From Saksenaea vasiformis B4078 (Eukaryota > Mucoromycota > Mucoromycetes > Mucorales > Saksenaeaceae), in the NCBI GenBank assembly GCA_000697055.1, contig JNDT01002261.1, forward strand, positions 1-64,000: a stretch of 64,000 bases of DNA, read 5' to 3'. Of this stretch, positions 26,995 to 39,264 are shown piece after piece. Each line of letters begins with the position of its first letter. The stretch's first letter is position 1. The position numbers and the translations under genes are program-made. The notes below the pieces were generated by a model. That model worked only from the letters and a program-made list of their open reading frames with translations, had not been told where the DNA came from and did not search any database.

Positions 26995-28785
26995 ATGTCA
27001 CACTATCTACTCTCCACAGTTGTTGCTCTTACCCTTCTAGCTGCTCGCTATCCGGATCGTGCTGTATTTACTGAATGGCCTCAAAATACATCCATTAAAC
27101 GGGGTTGTCCATTGGTTGGATCCTTGCCACTAGTGCAGCGCCATAAGGCACAGTCTCTTCATCTCGGTTGGAGTATCTTTAAAGAATTGGACACACTTAC
27201 ATTGTAATGATAGAAATACTCCATGCTCTAAAATTAACACCTCTTTTCGATTTTCAGTGTAATATCCATCGTGGGTTCTCCTCGTCGTTTTGTGACCATT
27301 GATCCTCGAAACATCGAGCATGTGCTTAAAGGTGGCTAGTACAACGCCTGCAGTTAATGGATCTAACGTTTTGGGAGATAACTTTGAAAATTACGTTAAG
27401 GGTCGACGATTTATTGAGATGACCCGGGATTTATTGGGCAACGGTATCTTTGCCTCCAACGGTGAACGTTGGCGATATCAACGGAAAACAGCAAGCATGA
27501 TATTTAATGTCGCGAATTTCAGGGATCACTTTACAGAGTATGCGCTTCGAATGAATCAGTTCGCCTAGTTAACTTGCTGTTTAAAAGGGTATTTATGCAG
27601 GAGCTTGATACTATATCACGACGTGTATTGGACAATGCAAAAGTGGTGGATTTTCATGATCTCATGTACAAATTTACACTGGAATCGTTTGTTCGGTATG
27701 CAAAGAACTTATCGAGATGCTAATAATTGACACTGTGTAAGAATTGGGTTTGGATTCCGGTTGAACATAACTTGTACAAATGACAAGATCCCTTTTGCTG
27801 TAGCCTTTGACACGCTGCAGACAAACTCATCCGTTCGAGGAATGAATCCATTTTGGCGACTGACCGAAAAACTGAATTGGGGAAAAGGATCTGCTATCCA
27901 AGATCATGTAAATACGGTGAACGAGTTTGCAGAGAATATGATTTACATGCGCCGAGAGCAGATCGCGTTGGGAGAGGAACGCGATGATTTATTGTCACGA
28001 TTTATGCGTGCTCGGAACGAAAACGGGGAGCCACTAAGCGATCAAGAGCTCCGTGATGTGATTCTCAATTTTATTATTGCCGGTCGCGATACCACAGCCC
28101 AAGCTCTATCATGGGCTTTTTACAACCTGACATTGCATCCACGGGTCGAGGCGAAGTTATTGACTGAGATACAAGAAAAAATGCCTACAGGTACTGAGGC
28201 CATTGACGCACCTACGATGTACGAATTGATCAAGGGCATGCCTTATTCACATGCTGTGTATGTCTAAGACGCCGAAATGTTTCGTTTTGCTTAGAAAATG
28301 AATTTGTATAGATTCTATGAAGTGCTGCGGCTCTACCCTTCTGTTCCCGGAAATATAAGAACGGCGTTGAAGGATGATATCTTGCCAGATGGAACACCTA
28401 TCACGGCAGGCGACGAAGTATCATGGAGTTCCTTTTCTCTTGGCCGCAGTGAAAAAGTCTGGGGCGAAGATGCATTGCAATTCCGCCCAGAGAGATGGAT
28501 TACTTCTGAAGGAAACCTACGTCGTGAATCACAAGGTCAATGGCCAGTATTTCACGCTGGTCCTAGAGTGTGTCTTGGTAAATCACCTCAATGTGCTGGT
28601 TGGCGTCGCTAAAAATTTCCTTCCTTTTAGGCCAGAATCTTGCAACCCTTGAAGCGTTGGTGACCATCACGTCATTATTGAAACGTTATAAATTTTCGCT
28701 GATGCCCGGACAGAACATCACGTACCAGCCATCGTTAACTATGCCTATGAAAGGTGGCATTAAATTATGGGTTGAAAGACGTTAA
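26995..28785 (+). CDS. Cytochrome P450 monooxygenase (paralogue 1)
   Basis: Membrane-bound heme-thiolate monooxygenase; substrate unknown. Seven exons: 26995-27203, 27258-27331, 27378-27537, 27588-27695, 27742-28257, 28312-28577, 28631-28785; 495 residues. A short N-terminal hydrophobic helix (HYLLSTVVALTLLAA) is the endoplasmic-reticulum anchor. I-helix oxygen-binding motif AGRDTTAQALSW, K-helix ExxR in FYEVLRLYP, PERW in the meander, and heme loop FHAGPRVCLG with the axial Cys are all intact. Intron positions and phases match the P450 at 37410-39264 exactly. The general look (NFENYVKG, RDTTAQALSW, LATLEALV) recalls the CYP509-type enzymes abundant in Mucorales; that subfamily call is from memory and untested. 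Confidence 0.95.
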
Positions 28786-29220
28786 ATTGCGCTTTAAGTT
28801 CCGCGTAATACGCATATGCATTTGTCATATGAAGCTATTATTTGATTAGTGGCCTATCCTAGGCTCTATCCAAGGATAAACATGGCAGCTATGTTACAAT
28901 GTTTGGCAAATAAATCGGACAATTGACACAAGATGCTTCTGTTTGGCAATGTATGTTCAACCGTCTAAGCGGTAGCGTTGTCATAGAGCAAGGATTGCTT
29001 TTCAACTACTCTATTATGCACATATGATGTTATAGTCATCCTAACCCTAACTGGTTCTTGGATCAATTTGAATCAATCTCACAACGGGGCTGTTGGCATC
29101 TGTAAAACATATTCCACGATAGTCGATATTCACTATCCTCCAAAAATTGAATGCAGTGTTACTCTGGCACCACTAAGGAGTTTATTTGTCTTCGCTGCAA
29201 ACACACTCGTTAAAACCGTT
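28786..29220. other. Intergenic space between convergent P450-1 and RAM2
   Basis: 435 bp between two stop codons on opposite strands; holds both 3' ends. Contains two telomere-like CCTAAC units (29040-29051), too few to be meaningful. No gene. Confidence 0.6.
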
Positions 29221-30486
29221 TTATTTACATAACTGTTCCAGATTCGCCTTTCTGAAATGCCAATAGTTCTGTCGGATGACATCCCACTGTTCTGCCAGTT
29301 CATCGCACATCTAAATGAAATTAACACCAAACCTTGATGTATTCCTATTGCATCTCACCTTGAGAGCCTCTTCATTGACAGGCTGCTTATTGATTTTCGC
29401 ATCTTCCTCGTACATGTCAATAGAAAACGACAGAAGGTACGGTGAAAAAACACCCCGTTCACGGAGCGTTTTCAAAAAAGGTTCAGCATTTTTTAACGGT
29501 TGGCTATCTTTTTTCAGCAGGCTAGAATAATATGGTTAGCAGGTCTCCTTGTGCTTTCACAACATACGCTTCCAGATATGACCAACTGCTTGGGTTATTT
29601 GGTGCAGATTCAATCTTATTTTTGGTAAACCTAGTTGTGGAGTAAGATAACGCGCTAGTAATCCTGTTAACACTTACTCGATCTCTTTCTGCATGTCTTC
29701 TGGTGTACGAGGAGTAGAAGAAAGGATGAAATAACGGTAATTCCATGCTGAATTGTTTCTAATATCGTATACCAATAATTCATCCGTATAGCTCAATTCT
29801 TGTTCCCAAAGTCCAAATCGTGATACTACCCATTGTCTGCCGTTCCACAAAAGAAAAGGTTGACTTTCTGTAAAATGCTTTTATCGATTACCTGTATGAC
29901 CATGCCTGATAATTCTTTGAATCCTCTTCCAGAATACTGTTGATAAATGGTAATTCACGTTCAGACTCTCCCAGCTTATCCACAATCACTTGTCGGTGGT
30001 GCCTAGCGAAGTTTTAGCTTACAAAATTTGTTGCATTTTTGCCCTTTACCAGACTTGATAATTTTTCGCTTGTTCGCTTGCAATGCTATCAATAAAATCC
30101 AACTCTTTATGAAGGTCAGAGCCCAAGCTAAAAAGTACGTCTTGGCGATAGTTCCTGACCATGTCATTCAGTAAAAACCGTTGTCTATGCATGTCGAAAC
30201 TTACCACACAGTGTAGTGTGCAGGATTCATTTCAATGATGTCTGCTGTTAATTCAAGTGCACGGGCAGATTTTTCGTTACTCCGTGTCAAGGCACGAAAG
30301 TAACCCATGGTTTCCCTGTCTGCATAGCACGGTTAATCAAATCAATTGTCTTCAAGTAGCAGCTTTCCCCTTACAATCGTTAGAGTAAGCGATAGGTACA
30401 AGTGGGTTAGGACCATCGTCCTGAGCGATGGGAGTTACATCTGCCCATTCTGGTCGTTCGCTATAGGGAAGACACTCATCCGACAT
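29221..30486 (-). CDS. RAM2: Protein farnesyltransferase / geranylgeranyltransferase-I alpha subunit
   Basis: Shared alpha subunit of the CaaX prenyltransferases that lipidate Ras and Rho GTPases in the cytosol. Eight exons: 30375-30486, 30205-30319, 30050-30154, 29892-30002, 29678-29836, 29568-29630, 29359-29521, 29221-29310; 305 residues, close to the family's usual size. The start is followed by [20 protein letters not shown], a hallmark of the N-terminus. The tandem PFTA repeats follow, each with the N/D-x-x-x-W-x-x-R core: [34 protein letters not shown] and a last SSWSYL. Most introns split the Trp codon or lie next to it, so exons and repeats nearly coincide. It converges with P450-1. 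Confidence 0.94.
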
Positions 30487-31534
30487 CGTAAGTGAATTGG
30501 CAGAAATTGTCCGCGTCAAAGTCTCTCTGGGACACCCGATTGAAGTACGAAGGGCCCTATTGTACAAATCTGGCAACCAAGCCATTATATTGTGTAACAT
30601 TCTGACTAGGGCTTTCTGTACATGCCCATAACCACAATGCATGATCGTTTTAGCTGTTACTTTATACAGGGTTGCTGTACCATGCTGTTTATTGAATTGT
30701 CGCTTACGACACTGTAAATAAATCCTGTGTCTCTGAAGAGTCAAGTTTTCGCTAAAGAAGAAGTGAATATGCGGCCGTTCATGCATCCATTTTCCGTCAG
30801 AAGATTAAAGAACTTACATGAAATTGCTCTCTCCAGTGTGGACGCAAAACTTATTCGAGCAGCATAAAAATTCATCCACGGTTAGTAAATGGTATACTAC
30901 TTGCATCTTATTTCACTTACCCCGGAGCGTATTGCCACACGACTGTGGCGGCCTGTCCGCAACTGGAGCGGTGGCGACGGCATGAGATGGGTGGGGGAGC
31001 CTAATGGAGTTGGAGCGGCCATTTCCTGAACGGTCTGCAGAGGACTTGAAGCGATGAGACAATGGAATACTACTTCTGACACACCCCTTGCGCGAGAATC
31101 CGGTCGCTGATTCACCCTTTGTATGAGACGATGATAACGTATCACCGACACCTCTTTTGCATGAGGCACAAAGAACTGTACACCTCTCACACACCTTTTG
31201 CATGAAATACAAGAATGTAGTCGCTGAAACGAGATAATTGAGTTCTATCTTTGACACGTCCTTTGCACGAGACAACGAAGCCCTGTCTCTGGCACATCTT
31301 TTGCGTTAGATAATGAGAAGCTATCAATGACACAAACGTAACGTGGAAGAGTATGAAACGCAAATAATAGCATCGGATGAATGTAAAAACACGTACTTCA
31401 AAGCGCAGAGTTCATCTGAAAGTAACGCCGAATAGTTTCAAATAGATGCGAAATCATGAAGAAAATCCTGTAAACAAATTATCAAATTACTTTCCGGGTT
31501 CCAATATCTAATAGTTTATATTGTTTAGCGTGTT
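30487..31534. other. Interval between RAM2 and MDE1
   Basis: Upstream of RAM2 and downstream of MDE1, both minus strand. Apart from the degenerate minisatellite at 31070-31335 (own entry), which alone explains the overlapping minus-strand frames here, nothing recognisable is present. Confidence 0.5.
31070..31335. repeat. Degenerate minisatellite, unit about 36-40 bp
   Basis: At least six diverged copies of a unit built on GACACNTCTTTTGCATGAGA, with spacing of roughly 33-60 bp, can be followed. Clear copies begin near 31078, 31117, 31149, 31190, 31251 and 31290. The copies are too diverged for recent slippage. Confidence 0.6.
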
Positions 31535-32414
31535 TTATTCGTAATCAGGCTCGCCAGGGGGTTTGGCTGCTGGGTCCATATGAAGAGACTTCATCTTCAC
31601 AGCGATTTCAAATAAGTAGTCGTAGCACTCAGTCATGGTCTTCGCCTTCTCCCATGTTTCTTTAAGCAATGTTAGTTCAAACATATCTCTCTCGATTCTA
31701 ATCTTACCTCCCCAGACGTAGACACCGTGTCGACGAACAAGTACGGCGTTGGTCTCAGGATAATCTTCCATGGCCTTGTTTTGATTTAAAGAAATGTTAG
31801 ATCATTACCTAATCTAATCATACTGATATGCTTACCTTTGCCATTCTTTCCGTCAAATCTTCCTCTTCTGGTGTATTTTCAACGATAGGTACAACCAGCT
31901 TATCAAAATATCGGTAGTTGGTCTTGGTTGTGCCACGACGAATTCCTTTAATCATCTCCTGGTGCGAGATCTCAAACGTCGATCCGGGATATAGTAACGT
32001 TGCCATAACGGCGTTTTGAGAATGCGTGTGGATACAAGCACCAGCTTCTCGCATGGTGTAGGCATTGTAGAAGAGTGGCGTGCATGCCGATGGTTTGAGA
32101 ACCGGGGGTCGTCGAAGAAGTGTACGATCGGCCAGTGTCATGACAAATAAGTCATGAGCTTCCATACGTTCTTTTTGAACACCTGAAGGTGCAATATAGA
32201 CCTGCGACCTGTGAATTACCCGTTTACAGCGTTCATATGGAAGAAACCTCGGTCGTTCTTACCCTTGTCTAATACTGATGCCACCTCCTGTACCTGTAAC
32301 CCAGCCAAGACTGTAAAACAACCGGCAAAGCTCTGGGATAAGGTTAGCCGGGTGCTGTGGATCGTCTGAACGGCATAACGCGTCTGCTTCGTTGCTGCTG
32401 ATAGGTTGGGCCAT
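31535..32414 (-). CDS. MDE1: Methylthioribulose-1-phosphate dehydratase
   Basis: Cytosolic zinc enzyme of the methionine salvage pathway, turning 5-methylthioribulose-1-phosphate into the 2,3-diketo phosphate. Three exons: 32263-32414, 31836-32208, 31535-31774; 254 residues, as expected. Class II aldolase/adducin fold: [15 protein letters not shown] (N-terminal loop), [23 protein letters not shown] with two zinc-ligand histidines, ISHQEMIKG with the likely catalytic Glu, and RRHGVYVWG with the third histidine. All motif residues are present. The start at 32414 (MAQPIS) is the only Met giving a normal N-terminus; a longer upstream open frame has no similarity. Confidence 0.95.
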
Positions 32415-34132
32415 GATAACGCTGTAGCAGGGACAATTTTTTTTTGTGCAGCGATATTTTTTTAGAGAATTACTTCGGACACCCAAGGGAGCAGTCCTCT
32501 TGGACACCCAAAAATTTCGGGTGCTGAAATCCATCAGAACTGTGTGGAAGAGCAACAACTAAAATAATTGCAACTTTAATGCCTTGAAACCACGATAGCA
32601 TCTTTTTCTTTTGTGTGACAACAAAAATGGGACTTCAGACGCTTTTTTTCTCTCTTGCCATCATATTTTTGGAGGGTAAGTGTTACTTCTTTGTAAGAAC
32701 GCAACATAAACAGATTTATTGCTTATAAATCAATGATTATGCAAGATGATCCAGAAGACTGAAAGCAACAGATTCGCCTCGTTCCTCTGTATTCCTTCTA
32801 TATTACCATGTTTCTATTTACAGCAAGCTTTTCCATATTGGAACATCAATTATGCTTCGGAGTATCTCGCAAGATAGCATCGCTACATCTATCAGAGAGA
32901 GATGAATGTTTATTGAATATATCGTCATTCCAAAAAGGCTGAACAACAGCCAATAGACAGATATTGAACGAAACGAAGATGTCCAAACGCCTCAAATGGT
33001 TTATCTGTCCCTTTTTTCTTGAAGTTGTACAAATACCAGACAAGCACCTTGTCTAAAGTATCGCATCCAGCATAATCAAATGTCTGACAGCTGATTATGC
33101 TGCTGCTTTGCCTGTTCCCAGTAGCTGCCTTCTGAAACCTCTTTTATTTAATGATGAAAAGTAGAAAATTTCACACATTTCCTTCCTTTCTTCCCACCGT
33201 CCCGTCACCTTTCAAGATGTAAGTATTGCTTCTTTTGCAAGAACACAATACGAACTAGCGTATTGTTTATTGAACAATCTTTTGCGCTACCCTAAACAAG
33301 TTATGCGTCCTTGAAGAACCAAGTTTGCGCTGAGAGAAGCACTTATTCCAAACCTAGTGTTCAGACAAAGCCCTTCAAAAGAAATGACATTCGATATGCA
33401 GATATGCAGCTCCCAGATGTTCCCAGAGGACGCAATTACCCTTTTAAAGCACTTGCTAAATAAGAAAGAACAGCTGTTGCGAAGAAACAGTTATTGGTGG
33501 GTAGGAATCTCAATGAACCAATCTGAGTACTACAAACAGTGTGAGGTGAGGACTATGTCTGCAAGTTTGCCGCATCCTTTTCTTAAGACGGTATATATTT
33601 CTGTCCAAAAGACGGAGGACTTACTTAAATACGGCCGTGGCACATATCCACTGTATTCTTCGTATGGGTCACAAAGTAATGTAGATAGTTCGCATGTCTT
33701 ATTACACAAAACCAATTTAGTTCGCCATTGTGAAGAAACGGTAGTGTAGTAGGCAAAAATAAGCGAGGAGAGAGAGGAAAGCAATGAGACGAGCAATAGT
33801 AAGATTGTTACTTGAAAAATCCACTCATCGTCTCAAGGGAACTCCTGCTTCCTTGTTAGCATCTTGAAAGTTCCTTTTATTGTTCCTGTCCCGTAATTTA
33901 GATGTCCCGCGGTAGTGTCTCTTGTGGAATGATGTAGTGGAGCGCTGTGGTGCAGCGGAAGAAGGCCAGAAACTTAGCAAAAATTATTGCGCCTACGTCA
34001 TTGGTTTAGGTGGGCTTCCTTTTTTTTTTTAATTCGGTTCTTGCTTGCCGCTCACGCGTTGCTTTGATCAAGGGCCTTCCATTTAAAAATAGCGTTCCTG
34101 CATTGCAACTGGAAATAGTATTCTAGTCGACG
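32415..34132. other. Interval between divergent MDE1 and the TAF3-like gene
   Basis: No gene was recognised. A short diverged direct repeat is seen: TAAGTGTTACTTCTTTGTAAG from about 32678 and TAAGTATTGCTTCTTTTGCAA from about 33220, the similarity continuing for some 50 bp. A small open start at 32628 (MGLQTLFFSL...) looks like a signal peptide but runs out after 17 codons at a good 5' splice site, so a spliced small protein cannot be excluded. Confidence 0.4.
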
Positions 34133-36062
34133 ATGGCCGATAATTTTTGTTTTGCGCTTCTACGGACGACGACGCTCCAGATTTTACAGTCTGCTGGTTT
34201 CGAATCGGTTCATGTGGATCCGGCCGATATTCTGACTGACGTTTTTTGTCAGTACATGCAACTCCTTGCTTCAACAGCATCCGCCTATGCACAACTTTCT
34301 GGAAGAACGACGGGTAATTTACGGGATGTCGTCGATGGATTATATGAACTAGCTGTTGATCCCGAATCGTTACGAGAATGGTTGGAAGAAGAAGGAAAAG
34401 CATTGACACCTACTTGGTCAGCGCAATCGGATCCGGGGCGGATCCTTGAAGGTATAGCTACTGTTATCAAGACGATGAGCAGAATTGTTTATGAAAGACT
34501 TGCGACTAGGCATTGTTAAGAATGGAAGAACCCAGTACGACGACGTGTTTGTGTACGAATATAAGGATATCTCGCAAAATCCGCTATCCGACGACGATAT
34601 CTATGCATTTTATGATGAAGAAAAAGAAGAAGAAGAAGAAGAGGAGGAGGAGGAGGAGGAGGAGGAGAAGGAGGAGGAGTATGAAAACAGTGGCCATGAG
34701 GAAGAGGCTTCACGATCCTTGTCACCTATACCCGACAACTCTTCGCGGGAGGGAAATGCTCTACCAGATTATGTGCCATCCTATTTACCACCTTTCCCTT
34801 CTACAGCCAAGGATGAGACTGAATTACCCGATGCGCAACCGTCGTCATCGTCGTCATTGTCTTTACCAATTTCTCAACCATCTTCCACCTCTGCAATACT
34901 TCCTCCGGTTATTGTGAGAACCAGAAAAAAACCTATCGACAATCCCTTTACGCATGTCACGCCATTTGAAGAATCTACGTTGGCAACTGAAAAGGATACA
35001 TCACTTGCGCTTTCTGTGGCAATGAGGCGAGACAAGAACGACGTGCGGCAGGAACCGACGGCGGCAAGTAAACGGCGCAAAGTGTTGAATAATCTTCCTA
35101 TGAAGGAATTTTTGGATTCATTAAACAAAACAGGATCCAAATCACGTAAAACGAGAGAGGAACTTTCAGGAAACGCCAATATATTTCGAAATTTCACTCA
35201 GGAGGAAGCAGCGCCGGGGAATAATATGTTTGGACACGTGGGTGGTGTTTTGGGCGAGATTGTTAGGCATGTCGCGCAGCCGGTCGCTGTTGCCAAGTTA
35301 TCTTCACCAAATTTGTTAGTCGATGTGGCGGCTACAGCAGCCACACCTACTAATCCATCCACGGCAGTTACAACCCCTGCCAGTGCAAATGGACATCCAA
35401 GCTCACAAGAGCCTGCACCAACAAAATCAAATGGCACGTCTATGCTAGCTACTTTGGCAGGCGGTCAATCTGCGCGGAAACAGTCGCTCAGTCAACCATC
35501 TACGTCCTCTGCCGCTAGTACCCAACCTACAACACCACTCTTTTTGTCATCTACGACACCCTCTACCAACAAGAGTGTGCCTAGCACACCCACAACCTCC
35601 AAAGCACCATTAGCCCCCATATCACTGGCATCTTTATCTGCCACTTCAACGTCCAAAGTCGTCAAGAAAAAGAAGGTCCCTAAGTTAACATTAAATCTAG
35701 CCAATGGAGACAGCGCTACACAGGCAGGACCATCATCATCCACAGGAAGTACGCCTTCGTCAGCGACAACACCATTGAGTACACCAAAAATCCGATTCAA
35801 GATCAAACCACCAGAGCCGTCAGAGACTCCTACCAGAACAGAACAGCCACCACAGCCCATACCATCGACGCCACCACCACCCGTGTCAATACAGGGAAGT
35901 GAGGGTGAAGTAATCCGTTGCGTCTGCGAAAACCCAACTGTGGATTATGGTACATTTATGATTGCTTGCGATACTTGCAGCGTATGGTTTCATGGTAGTT
36001 GTGTCGGGATCGCAGAAAGTGATCAGGTTGAAGAATGGCATTGTCATCGTTGTCGGCATTAA
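34133..36062 (+). CDS. TAF3-like TFIID subunit: histone fold plus PHD finger
   Basis: Two exons, 34133-34451 and 34510-36062; 623 residues. Residues about 1-85 form a Bromo_TP/TAF histone fold (FALLRTTTLQILQSAGFESV, ILTDVFCQYMQLLA, NLRDVVDGLYEL), as in TAF3 or TAF8. The middle is low-complexity: a Glu run, then long Ser/Thr/Pro and Ala stretches with basic patches. The last ~50 residues are a complete C4HC3 PHD finger (CVCENP, MIACDTCSVWFHGSCVGI, WHCHRC). Histone fold at one end and PHD at the other is the architecture of animal TAF3, whose PHD reads H3K4me3; yeast Taf3 lacks it. Role in TFIID is inferred from architecture. Confidence 0.85.
34617..34681. repeat. (GAA/GAG)n tract, poly-Glu in the TAF3-like gene
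   Basis: Purine-only trinucleotide tract giving about 18 Glu codons broken by Lys. The reverse frames produce spurious Pro/Leu runs. Confidence 0.9.
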
Positions 36063-37409
36063 TCTATTCAAATAAAACACAACGGGCATCTATGGAAAGT
36101 TTCCAGGGGTCAGACGCCAAAAAAAAGAAGAAGCATAGTCAACGCGTCTGTTTTATTTACACCCAATAAGATATGTATTTAAAGCACGAAGTCGACTTGA
36201 GGATGTTCCAACCCCTAAAGTACAGAGCTTTTCCATTGCACTGCCGTGTCCTGGACCTTTTTTACGCTTCAACAAAGGTTTGATTTGATGGACCTTCGAT
36301 TCTCCGTTGGCACTCACAACCCAAACGCGTTGGCGCTTATAGCCAGAAATTTTACACTCACAATAAATATCGTACTTAAATCATATGCTTTGCATTTGTG
36401 CCATCCACAGCCTATCTTCACCAAACTGTAACTGTACCTTTAATCCTATTTAAAGGGACACATGAACCGCTGTTATTCTTCGGCTCTGGTTTTTCAACAA
36501 GGCATCTTTAGTAAGGATGTAAACCTTTGCACGTACAGGATTAACCTATGTTTTGTACCTATTATTTAGCCTGGATGGCCTTTATCCCCAACCGTCTTGG
36601 CTGTGGTGTAGCGGATCGTTCATCATCAGGTAAGTAAGTATTGGTCACACGCAGCCTCACTCAACTTCCATGACAGAACGTTGTATCGCTTCAATTCCTC
36701 CGCACGGCGTCAAAAATCAAACTGGCGCTTGCGTGAGATGCGGAGCAGCTGCTGTTGTTGGGTAGCTATGCCCTTCGAGAGGTAAGCGAATTGACACCAA
36801 ATGTTTCCATTCAACAAACGGCATGCACCAATTGAACTTGATTGGGCGATGCCTTCCTGATCTCAGCTAACGTTGCGCGGCAAGTCTTTCCCCTCATGTC
36901 TCAGCAGACTTCTAACGCGTACTGCTCGAGCAGCCCGTTTCATTGAATCATGCGTTCCGTGATTATCGAGGATGTGAAAAGCCAAGCGATATACCCATGA
37001 AGCTCAGAGATGCTTTCATCGAATTGTTTCCTATGATAGTCAACAGGTTTTCAAAAAACAATATACCCAGTTAAGTGTTCCCCCGATGAGTCAAATCCGG
37101 ATACCATAACGGGGTTACACAGCCCAAATTCTTTCCGCGTGCTACCTCGGCAATGGTTATTTCTCACCGGGATGCATAAATGAATGATGAACAAGAAATA
37201 ATAAACTCGGTATGTACTACAGATGTTTTGCACAATAGCACACGGAATAAGTCCCACGAGATGAAAATGATGCAGATATTCTACAAGTAATAAGATATTA
37301 TTGATACCAGATCGACGGCGTAATTTTACCGAAGACGCTGGTCGGAATTGAAAGTATGGGAAAGATAAAATAGTAAATCGTGGGAGTGCCTTCTACTAAC
37401 GTTTGCGCA
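36063..37409. other. Interval between the TAF3-like gene and P450-2
   Basis: 3' flank of one gene and promoter of the next. Short frames only (36246-36431 plus, 37051-37257 minus), no motif recognised. Confidence 0.5.
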
Positions 37410-39264
37410 ATGGATTCTATTTCTCGAACTGCTTTTATTACCGCATGCTCTGCTGCTTCTGCTTTAGCACTGCTTGCCATCAAATATAACGACCGTGTTC
37501 TCCTGCAAGGCTATCGCGAAGGATGCGCACATAGAGAGGGATCGCCCCTTGTTGGGTCGCTGCCGGGTATCATGGCTAACAGGAGCACTCTTCATGATTG
37601 GCAACAAGATTCTTTTGAGAAGCTGGACACTATGACAATGTACAAGTGCTAAACAAACATCTAGTGTGCTATTTCTAATCGTACCTTAGGACTATCTCGG
37701 CTGCGGGTATGCCATACTCGATTTTGACCATCGATCCGCGTAACATTGATCATTTCTTGAGAGGTGAGCGCAATCCTTTCATCAAGAACAAGTACGGTAG
37801 CTGATTCCATTTTCTTATCCTTTCAAAAAAAAGCCAATTTTGAGAACTACGTCAAGGGTCCAGTTTTCCGATCATGCAGCAAGGACTTGCTTGGTCATGG
37901 TATTTTCAATGCGGACGGTGAACAGTGGCGATGGCAGCGAAAAACAGCGAGCCACATCTTCAATGTTAAAAATTTCAGAGATCATTTCACAGAGTAAGCT
38001 TGGTCACCGTAACGAGTAACAGTAACATTGATTGATCAATTCGTAGTGTGTTTGTAAAGGAAATTGATACCATGTCTGTCGAAATCTTTAATATAGCTGC
38101 GGATAAGGGAACAGTAATTGACTTCCAAGATGTCATGCTCCGATTTACACTCGACTCATTCGTCTTGTAAGTTATGCTGGCAGCAAGTATACGATCATTT
38201 GATTCACATATCAATTATAGGATTGGGTTTGGCATTCACTTGGATGCCATCGCTTGCAAAGACGCTGTTCCATTTGCAGTTTCTTTCGATGAGTCTCAGA
38301 AATATGTTGTGGAACTCTTTCTGAACCCTTTCTTGTCACTTTCAGAGCTGTATGACAGAATCTTCCATCCATCGAAACCGACAATTAAACACCATCATGA
38401 TACAATCAATAACTTTGCTTTTGACGTAATTAAGCAGCGCAGAGAGGGAATTGCTCGAGGAGAAACGTACAAGGACCTGTTATCGCGCTTCATGAACGCC
38501 AAAAATGAAGATAACTTACCTTTAACGGACCAAGAACTACGTGATACAGTATTGAACTTCATTATTGCCGCTCGAGACACGACTGCCCAGGCTTTGTCGT
38601 GGACATTTTACAACCTGCTTCTACATCCTCGCGTTGAAAAACGTCTCTTGGAAGAGATAGACGAGAACATTGTTGATGAGAGCAAGCTCGGTGCACCCGA
38701 ATTATACGAGATCATTAAGAACATGCCCTACGCTCATGCTGTGTAAGTTCGTCTCTTTCCTGCTTGGCCAAAATTCACGGGGTTATGATAGATTCTTTGA
38801 GGTTCTGCGTCTCTATCCATCTGTTCCTGCAAACCAGAAATATGCATTGGAAGATGATATCTGGCCAGACGGAACTCATATTAAGAAGGGAGATTATGTT
38901 ATGTGGAGCCCGTATTGCCAAGGTCGCTGCAAGAAAATCTGGGGTAAAGCTGCACAGGAATTCCGTCCCGAGCGATGGATCACTCCAGATGGAGAGCTTC
39001 GACAAGAATCTCAGTCAGTATGGCCTGTGTTTCACGTTGGTCCAAGAGTGTGCCTTGGTAAGTGTGCAAGTTTGTGCTGGGGATAAACTAAAAAGGCAAA
39101 AAAAAAAAGGTCGACAACTTGCAACGCTTGAAGCGCTTGTGGCGATGATCTTCTTGGTGAAACGCTACAAGTTTTCGCTTGTTCCTGGGCAGAACATCAC
39201 ATACCAAACTACTATGACGATGCCTATGAAAGATGGTATGAAGGTTTACGTTGAAAAGCGGTAG
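37410..39264 (+). CDS. Cytochrome P450 monooxygenase (paralogue 2)
   Basis: Second P450 of the same family as 26995-28785. Seven exons: 37410-37639, 37690-37763, 37834-37993, 38047-38166, 38221-38742, 38792-39057, 39110-39264; 508 residues. Anchor helix TACSAASALALLAIKY; I-helix AARDTTAQALSW; ExxR in FFEVLRLYP; PERW; heme loop FHVGPRVCLG with axial Cys. Exons 2, 3, 6 and 7 have exactly the same lengths as in paralogue 1 (74, 160, 266, 155 nt) and every intron has the same phase. Protein similarity is clear but not high, so the duplication is not recent. Substrate unknown. Confidence 0.95.

Noticed and set aside
29038..29052. Interstitial telomere-like CCTAACCCTAAC
   Set aside because: Only two units; expected by chance in 64 kb.
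30897..31275. Two overlapping minus-strand frames of 97 and 120 codons
   Set aside because: They are translations of the degenerate minisatellite in different frames.
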